Source: Macrothele yani (lineage: Eukaryota > Arthropoda > Arachnida > Araneae > Macrothelidae). Taken from it: DNA of 64,000 nt. Below the pieces are notes generated by a model. It did not search any database. It was not told the DNA's origin and was given only the letters and a program-made list of their open reading frames with translations. Of this stretch, positions 31,772 through 42,555 are shown piece by piece. The translations under genes and the position numbers were made by a program. The stretch covers positions 120,230,270-120,294,269 of the forward strand of contig CM076995.1 of NCBI GenBank assembly GCA_039090855.1. The letters run 5' to 3'. Numbering within the stretch: the stretch's first letter is position 1; each line of letters starts with the position of its first letter.

Positions 31772-32229
31772 TGTAGGGAACAAATTAATCCTTCCTCACT
31801 AATGTGATCAATTGCCTGACGGTACGTATCTAACCGTTACGCACACCAGGCAAATTCTCATGGAATCGAGCATCCATCTTGTCTTCTTCGTCACAGCACG
31901 AAGCTATCGGCTTACGGTAAGATCACTTGCTTTGGCATCTGTTCGAAGAACAGGCAATCCTAAAGGTCACAGCTTGTAATCTTGCTTAAAATGAATGTTG
32001 TAACAAATAATCCAGTGGTGCACAACAGGAAACACAAACACCATTTCTTGTAGCTAACTATTTAATCACAAACATGGCAACAAACGCATAATTCTATTAT
32101 TCTAAGACATATTGTCAACAACAACATCATTCATGTTCCATCTTGCTACCTGCCCTCGTCCCACTCTCTCCGCTGCGCTGTTGCCATCCACCGAGAGATT
32201 CTAGAAATAGTTCAGTTTGAAACTCTACA
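31772..32229 (-). repeat. BEL/Pao 3' LTR, 458 bp
   Basis: In element sense it begins TGTAGAGTTTCAAACTGAAC and ends GTTCCCTACA, immediately downstream of the polypurine tract at 32230-32242. The 5' LTR remnant at 36613-36631 (TTCAGTCTGAAACTCTACA on plus) differs at one position over its 19 bp. Confidence 0.85.
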
Positions 32230-32295
32230 TCCTCCCACCTTTGATTTGGTAGGGACAAATCAAACAAATAAAGTGGATCAGCAGGTGAAGTGCAG

Positions 32296-35200
32296 TTATA
32301 GATTTAGCCGTTCCGTCAGTTTAAGTCTTCGACCAGTTCTTGAACTTCCTGTCGGAGATTCACATACTGTCGGATCATTGTCAGAGCACACTTCTAATGG
32401 ATAGAGTTTCGGAAGTGGCCGGAGCAAAGTACCTCCTTGCATCTTAACTTGGGCCACCCGGTGATGGTCGTCTCTTCCAGGAAAGAATTTCTCAATTTTA
32501 GCCATAGGCCAGTGTATCCGTTTCCGATTATCTAATCCGACCAAAATTACATCCCCGATCTTCAGATCCAACTTCTCAGTCGCTTTCAAAATCAATTGTC
32601 CCAGATATTCTTTACGGAACCGACTACGCAGTTGATCACGAAGCTTTTGGCAGTAAGCCAGTCTTCCTTGCAGTCTATTCCGACTGATATAGTCCAAGTC
32701 TGGCACACCAATCTCTCTTACTTCTTGTAGGAACATGGAAGGTGTTAGAGGTGCCAAATCTTCGGATTTGGTAGAAATACAAGTAAGGGGCCGACTATTA
32801 ATGACAGCCTTCACATCACAGCTAACTGTGACTAGCTCTTCATAATTCACGGACGTTCGTCCTAAAACTCGTACTAGTAGAGCCTTGATGGAGCGGATCA
32901 AACGCTCCCACCATCCACCCCACCAGGGAGCCGCAGGAGGATTAAATCTCCTCTGAATGGGTTTTAACTTATCACATGCCATGATCTTCTCCCAGTTCAG
33001 GGCTTTGAGGGCGTTGTCCATCCCTATAAAATTTGTTCGTTTTCAGAATAGACGATCGTTGGCCTTCCTTTTCTAGCTATAAATCTTCAGAGAGCTTGAA
33101 TGAATGCTTCTGTGCTAAGCGAAGTAGTGACTTCCAAGTGGACTGCTCTGTAAACGACACATGTAAATAGCACGACCCAAACTTTTAATCTTCCGCGGAG
33201 CAGAAGAGGACCACAAAGATTGACTCCGCAGGCTTCAAAAACTGCTGCGTCTCTTGCACGGCCTAGTGGTAGGTGAACTGGTACTGTTGTAGGTGCTTTA
33301 GCCGAGAACCTCTTGCACTTTACACAATTGGAAATGACGCTTTTGACGGTGCGGTTAAATTTGAGAATCCAGAACCTCTCTCTAAGGTTGGTAACGAACG
33401 TCTGAACGCCTGCATGACAATTGGACAAATGACAGTCTCTAATTAAACAAATAACTACATGATCTTTACTTGGGAGCAAAATAGGGTATCTAAATGAGAA
33501 CTCGTCCTCTCTGGCAATAATTTTACTCTTGACTCGTATTAACTCGTCGTCTTTGATCACTGCGAGACCTGTTTTCATTAAATCTTTTGCGAGCATGAAT
33601 TCTCGTTGCACAATACACCATAAATAAGTTTCGGCATCTTCAATTTTGGTTGCACTCAATGTCTTTGACGTTTCAAATAACTCGACCGACTTCTCTTAAC
33701 GAATCTTCGGATCCAGGCTAAAATTCTGACAATGTGGGAGAACCTTGAAAATTTCTCAAAAATCGTCGAATTCTCTGGTTGAATAACCAAGGACGTTGTT
33801 TTTCATTTTTGCTGTTCAAAGCTAATCAATGCTTCCTCAACAGTATCATCACTGGCCAATTTTTGGGTGGGCTCTTCAACCATTCGGGACCCTCCCACCA
33901 TCTGGACCTTAATGGTTGATCAGAACTGCAACCCCTCGACGGGAGGTCCGCAGGGTTCCTGCTCCCAGGAATGTGTGTCCAGTCATCAGAGTTGGTGAGC
34001 TTCCGAATTCTTGAACTCTATTATGTACGAACGTGCACCACTGATCCGTTCTCTTAATCCAAGCCAGGGCAGTCGTAGAGTCCATCCAGTATCTCACCAG
34101 AACTATATTGGTGTTTAGTGCTTCTAACACAAATCTTGCAAGACGAGCTCCCAACATGCAGGCAAGTAGTTCCAACCTCGGGATAGTCATTTTCTACAGG
34201 GGAGAAAGGTGCGATTTAGCTCCCAACAAGTGGACTTCCACTCCCATGGGCGTCTCACAACGTAAGAAGATTGCAGTCGCATAGGCATTAGGCATTCTGA
34301 CTGGCGTCGCAAAACACATGAAGAGACCGACTTTTGGGATCCCCAAAACCTACTCTTCGAGAAAATGTTAGTTCATTTAGTGAGTTCAATTCTTCAACCC
34401 ATTTGAGAAATTTAAGTTGCAATTCGTTCGGCAAGGGGGTATCCCAGTCTTTCTTGTCGGCCCATGCCTGCTGCACCAACAATTTGGCAGGTAACATCAC
34501 TGGGGATAAAATTCCAATTGGATCAAAAATTTGTTGTCATATTTCTCTCTTGGAGACACCAAGAGATCTTGACTCAGTTTTGCATCGGATACCGAGGGTA
34601 TCTTCGTTTTGATTCCACAAGAGTCCTAATAAAGGTACTGTCTCTTTGAAATAAATATCAATGTGAGGTTGTTCAGCTAGGAAGTTTTCTGCAACTTCAT
34701 TAATGGGACCATACATCCACATCCGCAAATCCATTCTGGCTTCTGTAAACAATATTGTAGACTTCAAGATGAATTCTCTTAATTCTCTTGGATCATTCAC
34801 CGAGGTGACACAGTTGTCAATATAGAAGAGTTTCCGCAAATGATGCAACTTCCTCCAATGCATTAGAGAGAAAATGTCATATCACGGCTGCCAAGAGAAA
34901 GGGGCTGCATATGAGTCCAAAAACCACTCTTCTGTTTTGAAACACCTGGATCCTATTGCTGTCATCCCACCATAGGAACCTCAAAAGATCCTCCTCCAAT
35001 CTGCAAAAAGGCACGTCTGATATTGGCGGCAACTCCAATGGCAGCTTTCCTAAACCTCAGTAAAATAGACGGTATCTGTTCCATTAAATTGGGTCCTCGG
35101 ACCAGACAATCATTAAGTGAAGGAGACTCCTGCCCCTGACCGGAAGCATCAAATACTGGTCTTCTTCGAGTCGTGGAACTATCAAATTTCACTACAGGAT

Positions 35201-36375
35201 GGTGCGGAAGGTAGTGGCTGTTTTCCTCCAACTCTTGCAAGGGTACTCTCTCTATCACCGTTCATCGAGCTACTCCTGGAATACTTGATTATACTCCCAA
35301 TACTGATTCATAGCTTTAAGCTTCTTCGTCGTATTGAAGAGTCTCTTTTCTGCAAGATGTCGATTGGAAACAAGGTATTGTCGATTATTCAACCAAGGCA
35401 GACTTACACAGTAGCGTCCATCTTCCCTTCTGTCAACGCTGCTCAAAAATTGTTCTTGGACTTCTTCCGCCAAGGCAGTTTTGTTGACCCAGACATCTGG
35501 CTCTCTTATTCCTATAGTCTCCAGATCCCATAGTTCCTGAATGTTCATGTTCTTAACAATCATGCAGGTCACTGACCCGACAGCGACCTTAGGCTCTTTA
35601 TCATAGCAGGTTGATCCACAAATTGTCCAACCCAATTTCGTTTCGATCGCTGTCACGCCTCCTGGAAGTTGATTGATTTGACATGTCAAAATTTGACCAT
35701 AAATGTCACTGCCAATCAAAAGCTCGATCTTCAGACAGCCATGTCCCCAATCAGAGATCCAGATCCCCTTCTGTTTCAATTTGTTCAGTATCCGACAGTT
35801 AGGGTGGCAGGGAATCTCTCCGCAAATCAGTTTCTGATTTAAAAATTCTAATTCCAAGACGGATTTCGAACAAAAATTGGTACCCTGCAATTTGACACTG
35901 TAAATCTTGTGTTCCTTTGGCGCAGCGCAAACCCCTCCAAAAAGATAAAGTGCCAGATGCATTTTCCTTGAAATTTCCAGGCCCAATTCTTCAGCCATGG
36001 CCTCTAATATGTAAGATTTCTGGGAGCCACAATCTAACAGCGCACATACTCGTTTAGTTTTGCGTTCCCCAACAATCTTTACCAACAAGGTCATTAAGGC
36101 CACTTCTCTAGTGCTCTCCTGCTGAGAGAATGCATTTTGACCACTGGTTCCTCCACTTCACTTTTACGTATATCGTTCATTAGCTTAGAGGGAAGTTCTG
36201 GACACATTACAACTAGGTGCTCTTTGGAACAAACATGGCATCGCACAAAACTCCTGCATAAATTTGCGAAGTGACTGGGCTTTAAACATTTAAAACAGCA
36301 CCTCTTTTCACGTACTTTTGACATTTTTTCTTTCATGGACAGAGACTGTACATTCATGAAGGCCAAGGAAGACAT
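32296..36375 (-). pseudogene. BEL/Pao gag-pol polyprotein, broken
   Basis: Element order on the minus strand: gag zinc knuckles (CFKCLKPSHFANLC and CHVCSKEHLVVMC, 36094-36375); retropepsin-like ACALLDCGS-type site and Pao pre-RT domain (35270-36103); RT (34962-35258 with RRPVFDASGQGQ and a VAANIRRAFLQI site where Asp is expected before the Ile-x-x-Ala-Phe; 34537-34863 with YIDNCVTSV); RNase H (33909-34500, LELLACMLGARLA, YWMDSTTALAWI); integrase zinc region HxxxCHAG...CVKCKRF and catalytic start with GVNLCGPL where GVD is expected (33087-33659); integrase C-terminus with PAAPWWGGWWERLIRSIK (32296-33021). At least six frameshifts or stops and two catalytic Asp losses mark it dead. Confidence 0.88.
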
Positions 36376-36612
36376 GGGTGGATCAGATTCAGGAGTGTCT
36401 GCATGAGAAAAAGATTATGAGTATGAAGTATAAAAGATCTTGTGTACGGCGTGTAATGGAGATCAGTGAAGCACGAGTTGTGTGTCAAGATCGCTGTAAA
36501 TGGCGAAGTTTGATACGACAACAATAAGTAAAAATATCTGGAAGTTTGTATTTCTTTTTGGAGCTAACCTCTGAATCTCAGAGAAAAGCTTAGTGATATG
36601 TATGTATGTATG
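36355..36612 (+). mobile_element. RTE-2 3'-end fragment inside the BEL/Pao element
   Basis: Plus-strand reading gives DQIQECLHEKKIMSMKYKRS and CKWRSLIRQQ-stop, the RTE-2 C-terminus. The 3' UTR follows (GGAGCTAACCTCTGAATCTC) with a TATG tail at 36597-36612. Its right edge touches the last 19 bp of the BEL/Pao 5' LTR, and its left edge touches mid-gag. Confidence 0.85.
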
Positions 36613-37439
36613 TTCAGTCTGAAACTCTACACATGCCTAGTTAAATTGCCTTGATTACTAATTAATAGCCTACTGTTGTACACAGCCTTTGGATTTAAGG
36701 TTTCCCTTTTATTCTCTTTCATTTCATGTTGGAAATTTTTGTGCATACTTTGTTTTCTGGTGAGTACAAATTTAAAACATAGCTACAGCATCAATATTAT
36801 GTTGAAAATTCCTTCTCTAAATAAAATGTAACACAAATATTTGCTCCTATGAATATTTGTTTAAGAAATAACAATCCATGTGGTCCTTTTAAAAAGTTCC
36901 AAATATTTCACCTTTTCTTATCCTTAAATTTCCAATGTAAGCATTATTTCAAAATAATTAAATATAAATAGTATTTTATCTATTGATTGTGTGGTATATG
37001 AAACATTTCAAGAGTAATGCCACATACCTATGTATTTTTGAGTTTTATGGTTTTTTTTTTACTCTATAATTTGCTTCAATACTTGAACTAATGTCAAAGT
37101 ACAAAAATAAATTTTTCTCAAAATCAGTGTGGTATACTGTATATAAAAGTTTAGTAGAAAGCAAACCTGGTTACATTTTCAGTGACAGTTTTGGTATTTC
37201 AGTATTTATCTGTGATTCTAAGTTTTTTATTAGCTGCAGCGGACATCATTTTTAACATTCTGCATTCTGTATTAAATTTGCCCAGGCATGTAGGAAGTTG
37301 TTTGTTGTAGGTTACAGGTTGAACAGTCCTATGGTTTCATTATATTTTAAGTAAAAACGTTTAGAGCAAGTGTCCTGAAAAAAAATAAAGTCAAGGAATT
37401 CTGTGATTGAAAAAGCGTAGAACCATGGTTTTATCATTG

Positions 37440-37796
37440 CAAATAATCATAAATTACTAAATTTCTTAGCATAAAATATCATATCATTGATTTACTTAAC
37501 TTACACCCTATATAATAAATCAGAGCAAAAATTGCTAATGGCATTTCATTATACTTAGATCATTTTTGAATCAAAGATGATACTTATTGAAATGCCAGTA
37601 AAGGAATAAAAATGGAACCATGGTTTCAGCCTCTAGGACTCTCTTTAGCCATCAAATTCAAACCATGTGTGTTGCTCTGTTCCCGATCAGCTTTTGAATC
37701 TTTTATCCAAGGGCTGTGGTTTTGTGCTGCCATCTCTCAGCTGGAATCTGTTGAATTTTCTGAAGACTTCAATTCTTTGTTACAATTTTGTGAAAA
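37440..37796. other. AT-rich DNA between CATGG copy A and the PLE fragment
   Basis: No gene or repeat was recognised. The short ORF at 37612-37860 has no family features and overlaps the PLE fragment antisense. Confidence 0.4.
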
Positions 37797-38160
37797 TCAA
37801 GTGAGAAAATTATCACATATTTTGTTAATTTTTAGGGATGGGTCCTTGTTGCAAGCTTGATAATTGGTTGAAATTTCGATAGATTCACTGATAAGAGTTC
37901 GTTTCCAACCTGTGTAGTGTAAAAAGAGTTTTACTTCTTCCCAAACAGGTGTAAAATATTCATTAATAACTGTTTTAACTAGATCTGTAGTTTTTTGAGA
38001 ATATTTAACATTTCGTTTATGCTCTTTAATGCAGGTTGATAAAGCTCTTTTGGTCATTCCCATGTATTTTCTCTTAGTGCAACCAAGAAAAATAACCATA
38101 TACCTAGTTAGAATTGTCTTGATTTCATAAACTATTTCAGTGTCTATGTTGGCAGTAATT
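37797..38160 (-). pseudogene. Orphan PLE GIY-YIG endonuclease fragment
   Basis: The minus strand reads IFLGCTKRKYMGMTKRALST, CIKEHKRNVKYSQKTTDLVK, VWEEVKLFLHYTGWKRTLIS and ESIEISTNYQACNKD. The Y-(I/M)-G-M-T-K-R-x-L-x-x-R-I-x-E-H block is the YIG half and catalytic Arg region of the GIY-YIG nuclease at the C-terminus of Penelope-like elements. Here the Arg of 'TRI' is Cys. The upstream reverse transcriptase is missing. It is closest in wording to PLE-2 at the right edge of the window (YIGMTKQSLDTR). Confidence 0.7.
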
Positions 38161-38593
38161 TAAAATGGATAAATCAATGCAATTACAAGTGTTTACTTAA
38201 TATCAAAAGTCTTATCATTAAAAAAAAATGTTTCTATGTATATTTTGAAAACACTGCACTCTATATGGATTAATTCAAACATTCTGTATGGAATAATTTC
38301 TTGGTGAGGTGGTCACATTTAAATTATAATGGCTAGCATAAAAATCCAGATTAAAGTTATGAAATTTATTTCATCATGTCACATGGAAAATAAAGAAATC
38401 ATATATCATTATCTAGATACACTAGTAGAATGAAAATTGTGTGCTCTTTTGATCATTGATTTTCGTATTTGATAATCCAGATAAATTTGGCTTTAGAACA
38501 AACCTTTGCAAAACATGTTTTCAAAAATTAACAAAAAAATCTCATAAGATTTTGCCTGCAAAGGAAAGACTAGGGAAAAGTTTCAAAAGTATG
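38161..38593. other. AT-rich intronic DNA, nothing recognised
   Basis: No coding or repeat signal was seen by eye between the PLE fragment and the SINE. Confidence 0.4.
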
Positions 38594-38814
38594 GCGAGGC
38601 CGCACGGTGGCGTAGTGGTCTAAGAGCTGGCTTATAACCATTCGTCCGAGGAAGTCCAGGTTCGAATCCCGGTGAGTCATGGATGTTGTGTTTGTCTTAT
38701 GGCATGGGCTGTCACCTTTCCTTGGAACCAGTGGCCCTAAATTAGAGATGGGTGATTGCTTATAGCCCACTGAGTTGCTCACAGTGGTTGTTAAACCTTC
38801 AATAAAAAAAAAAA
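38594..38814 (+). mobile_element. tRNA-derived SINE, best copy, with TSD
   Basis: The head contains a perfect A-box (TGGCGTAGTGG) and B-box (GGTTCGAATCC) about 50 bp apart, the RNA polymerase III internal promoter. The body is shared with 5095-5312 and 11331-11555, followed by AATAAA plus an A-run. The flanks repeat AAAGTATG (just before 38594 and overlapping the end of the A-run). Probably mobilised by one of the local LINEs, though its tail (poly-A) does not resemble either RTE tail. Confidence 0.85.
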
Positions 38815-38823
38815 AAAGTATGA

Positions 38824-39469
38824 TGAAATGTTACCAAGAGAAAAGAAATACCCAAGAATTCAGATAAAAATTGCACTATTTAATTTTACCTCAGTATTAT
38901 TGCTATGGCTTAACTAATGATCATTTATGTGATAGTTGTATAGCTGATTATCATTATGTGATAACTTAACTAATGATCATTATGTGATAGTTGTATGCCA
39001 GAAGAACCAGTCAAATTCTTGTGTTGGTCATACATTTGTGAAAAAAAAAAAAATCAGATTTTATTTTGTTTATCTTACAGTGTTTGCCATTGAAACTGCT
39101 TCATCTGCAAGGTATACTAACTATGAGCTCAAAACAAGTGCAATGACAGATGATAGACAATGTAGACAAGAAATTATCAAAGTTAGGATATCAGATCAAC
39201 TGCATTCACTTACAAAAATGTGATGTACATCAACAAAATATTGGTTAATAACAGCATGACAAGCAGTCAATTGTCACAGTGGCAACTCAAAAAGATGACC
39301 AATGCAGTCATGGTAACATTTGTCATGCACATGCACCATGAACTTGAAAGACATCTTTTCAGATAATCATTGTTTTCATAATTCGACAACTTGTTGACAT
39401 TGGAAAACAGACTACATGCCTTCTCCTCTACTATGAACTTGAAAAGAGTCTTTCAGATAAACATTGTTT
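38824..39469. other. AT-rich intronic DNA with short local duplications
   Basis: 'atgaacttgaaa...tcttttcagataa' occurs at about 39340 and again at about 39432, just outside the left end of CATGG copy B. No gene was recognised. Confidence 0.4.
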
Positions 39470-42272
39470 CATGGTTCGTACTCATCCTGGAAAAGTCCTG
39501 GAAATCTAAAATTCTGTTACATGTCCTGAATTTTAATTTTTTTTTTTTCCATTCTTGCCTTTTTGTCCCTGCGTGATGTTTTGTAGTTGAGGATTTTTTT
39601 ACTGATATTATAACTTATGTCTGACAAATTTTCCTCTTCACCTGCTGCAAAATGTGGGGCCTGTTGGTTTTCTTGTCTGTTAGCAGTACTAAAGCTGCGT
39701 CATTAGCACGTCATTTGTGAAAAAAAAATATATCATGCGTATGTTATCACTTTGTCTGTCTGACCAGGGACACCATATCTCTGCAACTATTAGTTCTATT
39801 TGTAAAATTCTTTTCGTATTGGAGAGCTTAAAATGTTTTGTATTGGGAAGTTTAAATTATTCCGTTTTTTCCCCGATGCACAACTTTGCCACTAGAGGGC
39901 ATAAATGCAGATCCTATCAAATTCAAAATACATTTTTTTTAAATACATTTAATTTTTTTTCAATCTAATATCCGATTGAAAAAAAATCTTTTTCCTTTCA
40001 ATACCATTTAATATCAAAGACTATTTTAGTTAGTCTCATTTTCAAGTAATTCATAGATTCTCTGCTAGGGGGTGTAAAGGTAAATCACTGTTTTTCCTAT
40101 ATCTCTGGTTCTAAAAGTCAGATTTGAAAAATTCTTCTTGCGTCTGATACAGCTCCTTGTGGGAAATGGTTTCTTATCATTTCTCATTTTTGGTAAAGAA
40201 TGGTTTGGCCACCAGGGGGCATAAATGTATTTGCAAAAAAATATGAGCTTCTGGAAATTCGATTGAAAAAAATTCTTTCGTGAACTAATACTGCTCACCC
40301 GTATAACCTTTGAGAATACCTCCTGCTTAAAATAGTGCATAGTTTTTTCACCAGGGGCATAGCGGTATATGTTATTTTTGTCGATGTCTGTTTCTGTGAG
40401 TCTGATTTGAAAAATTCTTTTTTTGTTTGAGAGCATTTTCGGCTCAATGTTTCTCACATAATTTAAAATTTTTCTTAATGCACAAGTGTGCTACTAGAGG
40501 GCGTAAGTTCATGTTTCTGTTTACAGCAATATCTTCGGAACTAAAAACCCAATTGAAAAAAATGCTTTTTCTATCAGATACTACTAACTATGCAAACTCC
40601 TTGTGTGTATTTTCTTCCAACAGTAATGCACAATTTCACTGCTTCAGGGGCGTGAATATTTAATATATTTTTCTCAATATATGTACTTCTAAATGTCTGA
40701 TTTAGAAAATTCTTTTAACACCGAATGTCATTTACCTTATGGAACATTTTAGGTTTGTATTTGAGGAGGTTTGTAGTTCACAGTTCTGCTGCCAGGTGGT
40801 GTTCGTGTATTTCTGTTTGCAGCTGTATTTCTGCTTCTAAACCCTATTGAGAAATTTTTTTTTTTTTTTACTGTATGCCATTCACTACAATAAAGATGGG
40901 AGCAAATAAGATTTTTGCTGCAATAAGAAGATCCTCTTTAAATAATGCACCACTTTCCCCTTAGGAGTGTAAACGTCAAAACCTTTTTCTTGTATGTGCT
41001 TCAGGGAGGCATATTTGAAAAGTTCTTTTTCCTTAGCATAGCTTTTGCCATCAAGAATACTTTCAACTTTTCCATTATGCAAAATTTGTCTGCTGTAAGG
41101 CATAGAATTATATCATGTTTTCTTCTATATCTCTTCTTTTAACTGTTCAGTTTGAAAATCTGTCTCTGATAAGTTCATTCTGCTATGAGAAATTTTTTGT
41201 GTGCCATTTGTTAATTTTCATAATATACTTTTTTTAACCACTGGTGGAAGTAAGTAGCTGATTTTTTTTAATTAGTTTGTGGCTTATTTTGACCTTTACT
41301 GAAATTTGCTAATGAATGCTTTATGCTTTTATGTAAAAATTTGACATAAAAACCAGATTGCTTTCTCATATCAGAAACTTAAATCTAGTTGCTTTTTAGT
41401 ATTTTCTGAGCTTACTAATTAGTTTCCATCTGCTATATTTAGTTTTCTAATCATGGCCAGTTAAATTGCTTTGTTCACTGATGAATGCAGCTATACACAT
41501 AGCCCTTGGATTTAAGGTTTGCTTGTTATTCTCTTTCATTTCATTTAAAAAAAATTTGTGCATACTTTGTTTTCTGGTGAGTACAGATTTAAAATACAGC
41601 TTGAGCATCAAATTAGAAGCTCGAGCATCAATATTATGTTGAAAATTCCTTCCTTAAATAAAATGCAGCGCAAATCCTGTTCCTTTGAAAAAGTTTCAAG
41701 TATTTCACCTTTCCTTATCCTTAAATTTCCAATATAAGCATTATTTCAAAATAATTAAATATTATTGTGTTTGTATATTGATTTTGTGGTATATGAAAGC
41801 ATTTCAGGAGTAATGCCATATTTATGTTCTAACTATAGATTGTATATCTATATTGTTTTGAGTTTTATAGTTTCTTTTGTTCTGTAATTTGCTTCATTAA
41901 TTGAACTAATGCAAAGTAGAAAAATGTATTTTTTTCCAAAATAATATAGATATACAAAATAATATAGATATACAGTATAGTGTTAATGTAATATAAGTTT
42001 TGTAGGAATTAAACCTGGTAACATTTTCAGTGACAGTTTCTGTATTTTAGTATTTATCTGTGAATTTGAGTTTCTTATTAGCTGCAGCAGACATAATTTT
42101 CAACATTCTGCATTAAGTTTGCTCAAGCATGTAGGGAGTTAGTTGTTTGTCGTCAGTTACAGGTTAAACAGACGTATGATTTCACTATATTTTAAGTAGG
42201 AATGTTTGGATGGTATGTCCTGGAAAAAAAGTCCTGGAAAAGTTCTGTGATTGAAAAAGTGTATGAATTATG
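39470..42272. mobile_element. CATGG element copy B, 2.8 kb, uninterrupted
   Basis: It starts CATGGTTCGTACTCATCC with repeated TCCTGGAAA motifs and ends with a degenerate inverse (ATGAATTATG). Interior order: about 300 bp shared with 30140-30426, then the ~147-bp array (39870-41250), then AT-rich sequence shared with 31560-31771 and 36637-37400. Flanking duplication is not clean here. It acts as the reference that reveals what was inserted into copy A. No transposase. Confidence 0.65.
39870..41250. repeat. ~147-bp tandem repeat array with CTCF-like boxes (copy B)
   Basis: About nine units. Box positions: 39889 (CCACTAGAGGGC), about 40064 (TGCTAGGGGGT), 40209 (CCACCAGGGGGC), about 40350 (TCACCAGGGGC), about 40491 (CTACTAGAGGGC), about 40641, about 40788, about 40963 and about 41092, the later ones increasingly degenerate. 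Box spacing is roughly 130-175 bp. Confidence 0.8.
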
Positions 42273-42555
42273 TAATGTTTTCTTTATTCACTAATTTCTT
42301 AACATTAGGAAATTCACACCACATGCTTTCTCATCTACTGTATGATCGTGAGCCAAGCACATCGAGTGAATCCTTTGGGAAAAAAAGTTTTTTTTTTCCA
42401 CATCAGATATAAAGAATTTTTTTTCTCATATCAGTAAGAACAAAAAAATACCTTTTCTAGTTTCATTTCATCAGCCAAATGTATAGTATAAACAGTGATA
42501 TAAAAGCAGAGCTGTTATTGTACTGTTTGATCCAAAAATCATTCTGATACAAGTA

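Larger units (their letters stand above)
31772..36631 (-). mobile_element. BEL/Pao LTR retrotransposon (5'-truncated)
   Basis: An insertion of 4,860 bp lies in CATGG copy A, flanked by the 5-bp duplication CATGC (31767-31771 and 36632-36636). Copy B supplies the empty site. Termini are TGTAG...CTACA. On the minus strand, gag-pol runs from about 36350 to 32296, followed by a polypurine tract (AAAGGTGGGAGGA) and a complete 3' LTR (31772-32229). Nearly all of the 5' LTR and the first part of gag are missing, replaced by an RTE-2 3' fragment; only about 19 bp of the 5' LTR remain next to the duplication. Confidence 0.9.
30115..37427. mobile_element. CATGG element copy A (hAT-like, 6-bp TSD), heavily interrupted
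   Basis: Left end CATGGTCCGTACGCATCC at 30115 and right end (reverse complement) CATGGTTCTACGC at 37427 are flanked by GTTTTA at 30109-30114 and 37428-37433. Next to the left end are repeated CCTGGAA(A) motifs, and near the right end one CCTGAAA motif. It aligns segment by segment with copy B (39470-42272), except for three additions here: a hAT-A fragment with a SINE-like piece (30427-30745), and the BEL/Pao element (31772-36631). It has no transposase; most of it is a ~147-bp tandem array plus about 0.8 kb of AT-rich DNA. Confidence 0.7.

Noticed and set aside
37612..37860. 82-aa plus-strand ORF.
   Set aside because: Overlaps the PLE endonuclease fragment antisense and has no recognisable motif.
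39870..41250. Regularly spaced repeats considered as a CRISPR array.
   Set aside because: Units are long, diverged and contiguous, without short identical repeats and unique spacers; the DNA is eukaryotic.
30115..42272. CATGG copies A and B first looked like a segmental duplication of the host intron.
   Set aside because: Copy A has terminal inverted CATGGTTC ends and a 6-bp target duplication, so transposition explains it better; copy B lacks a clean duplication, so some doubt remains.
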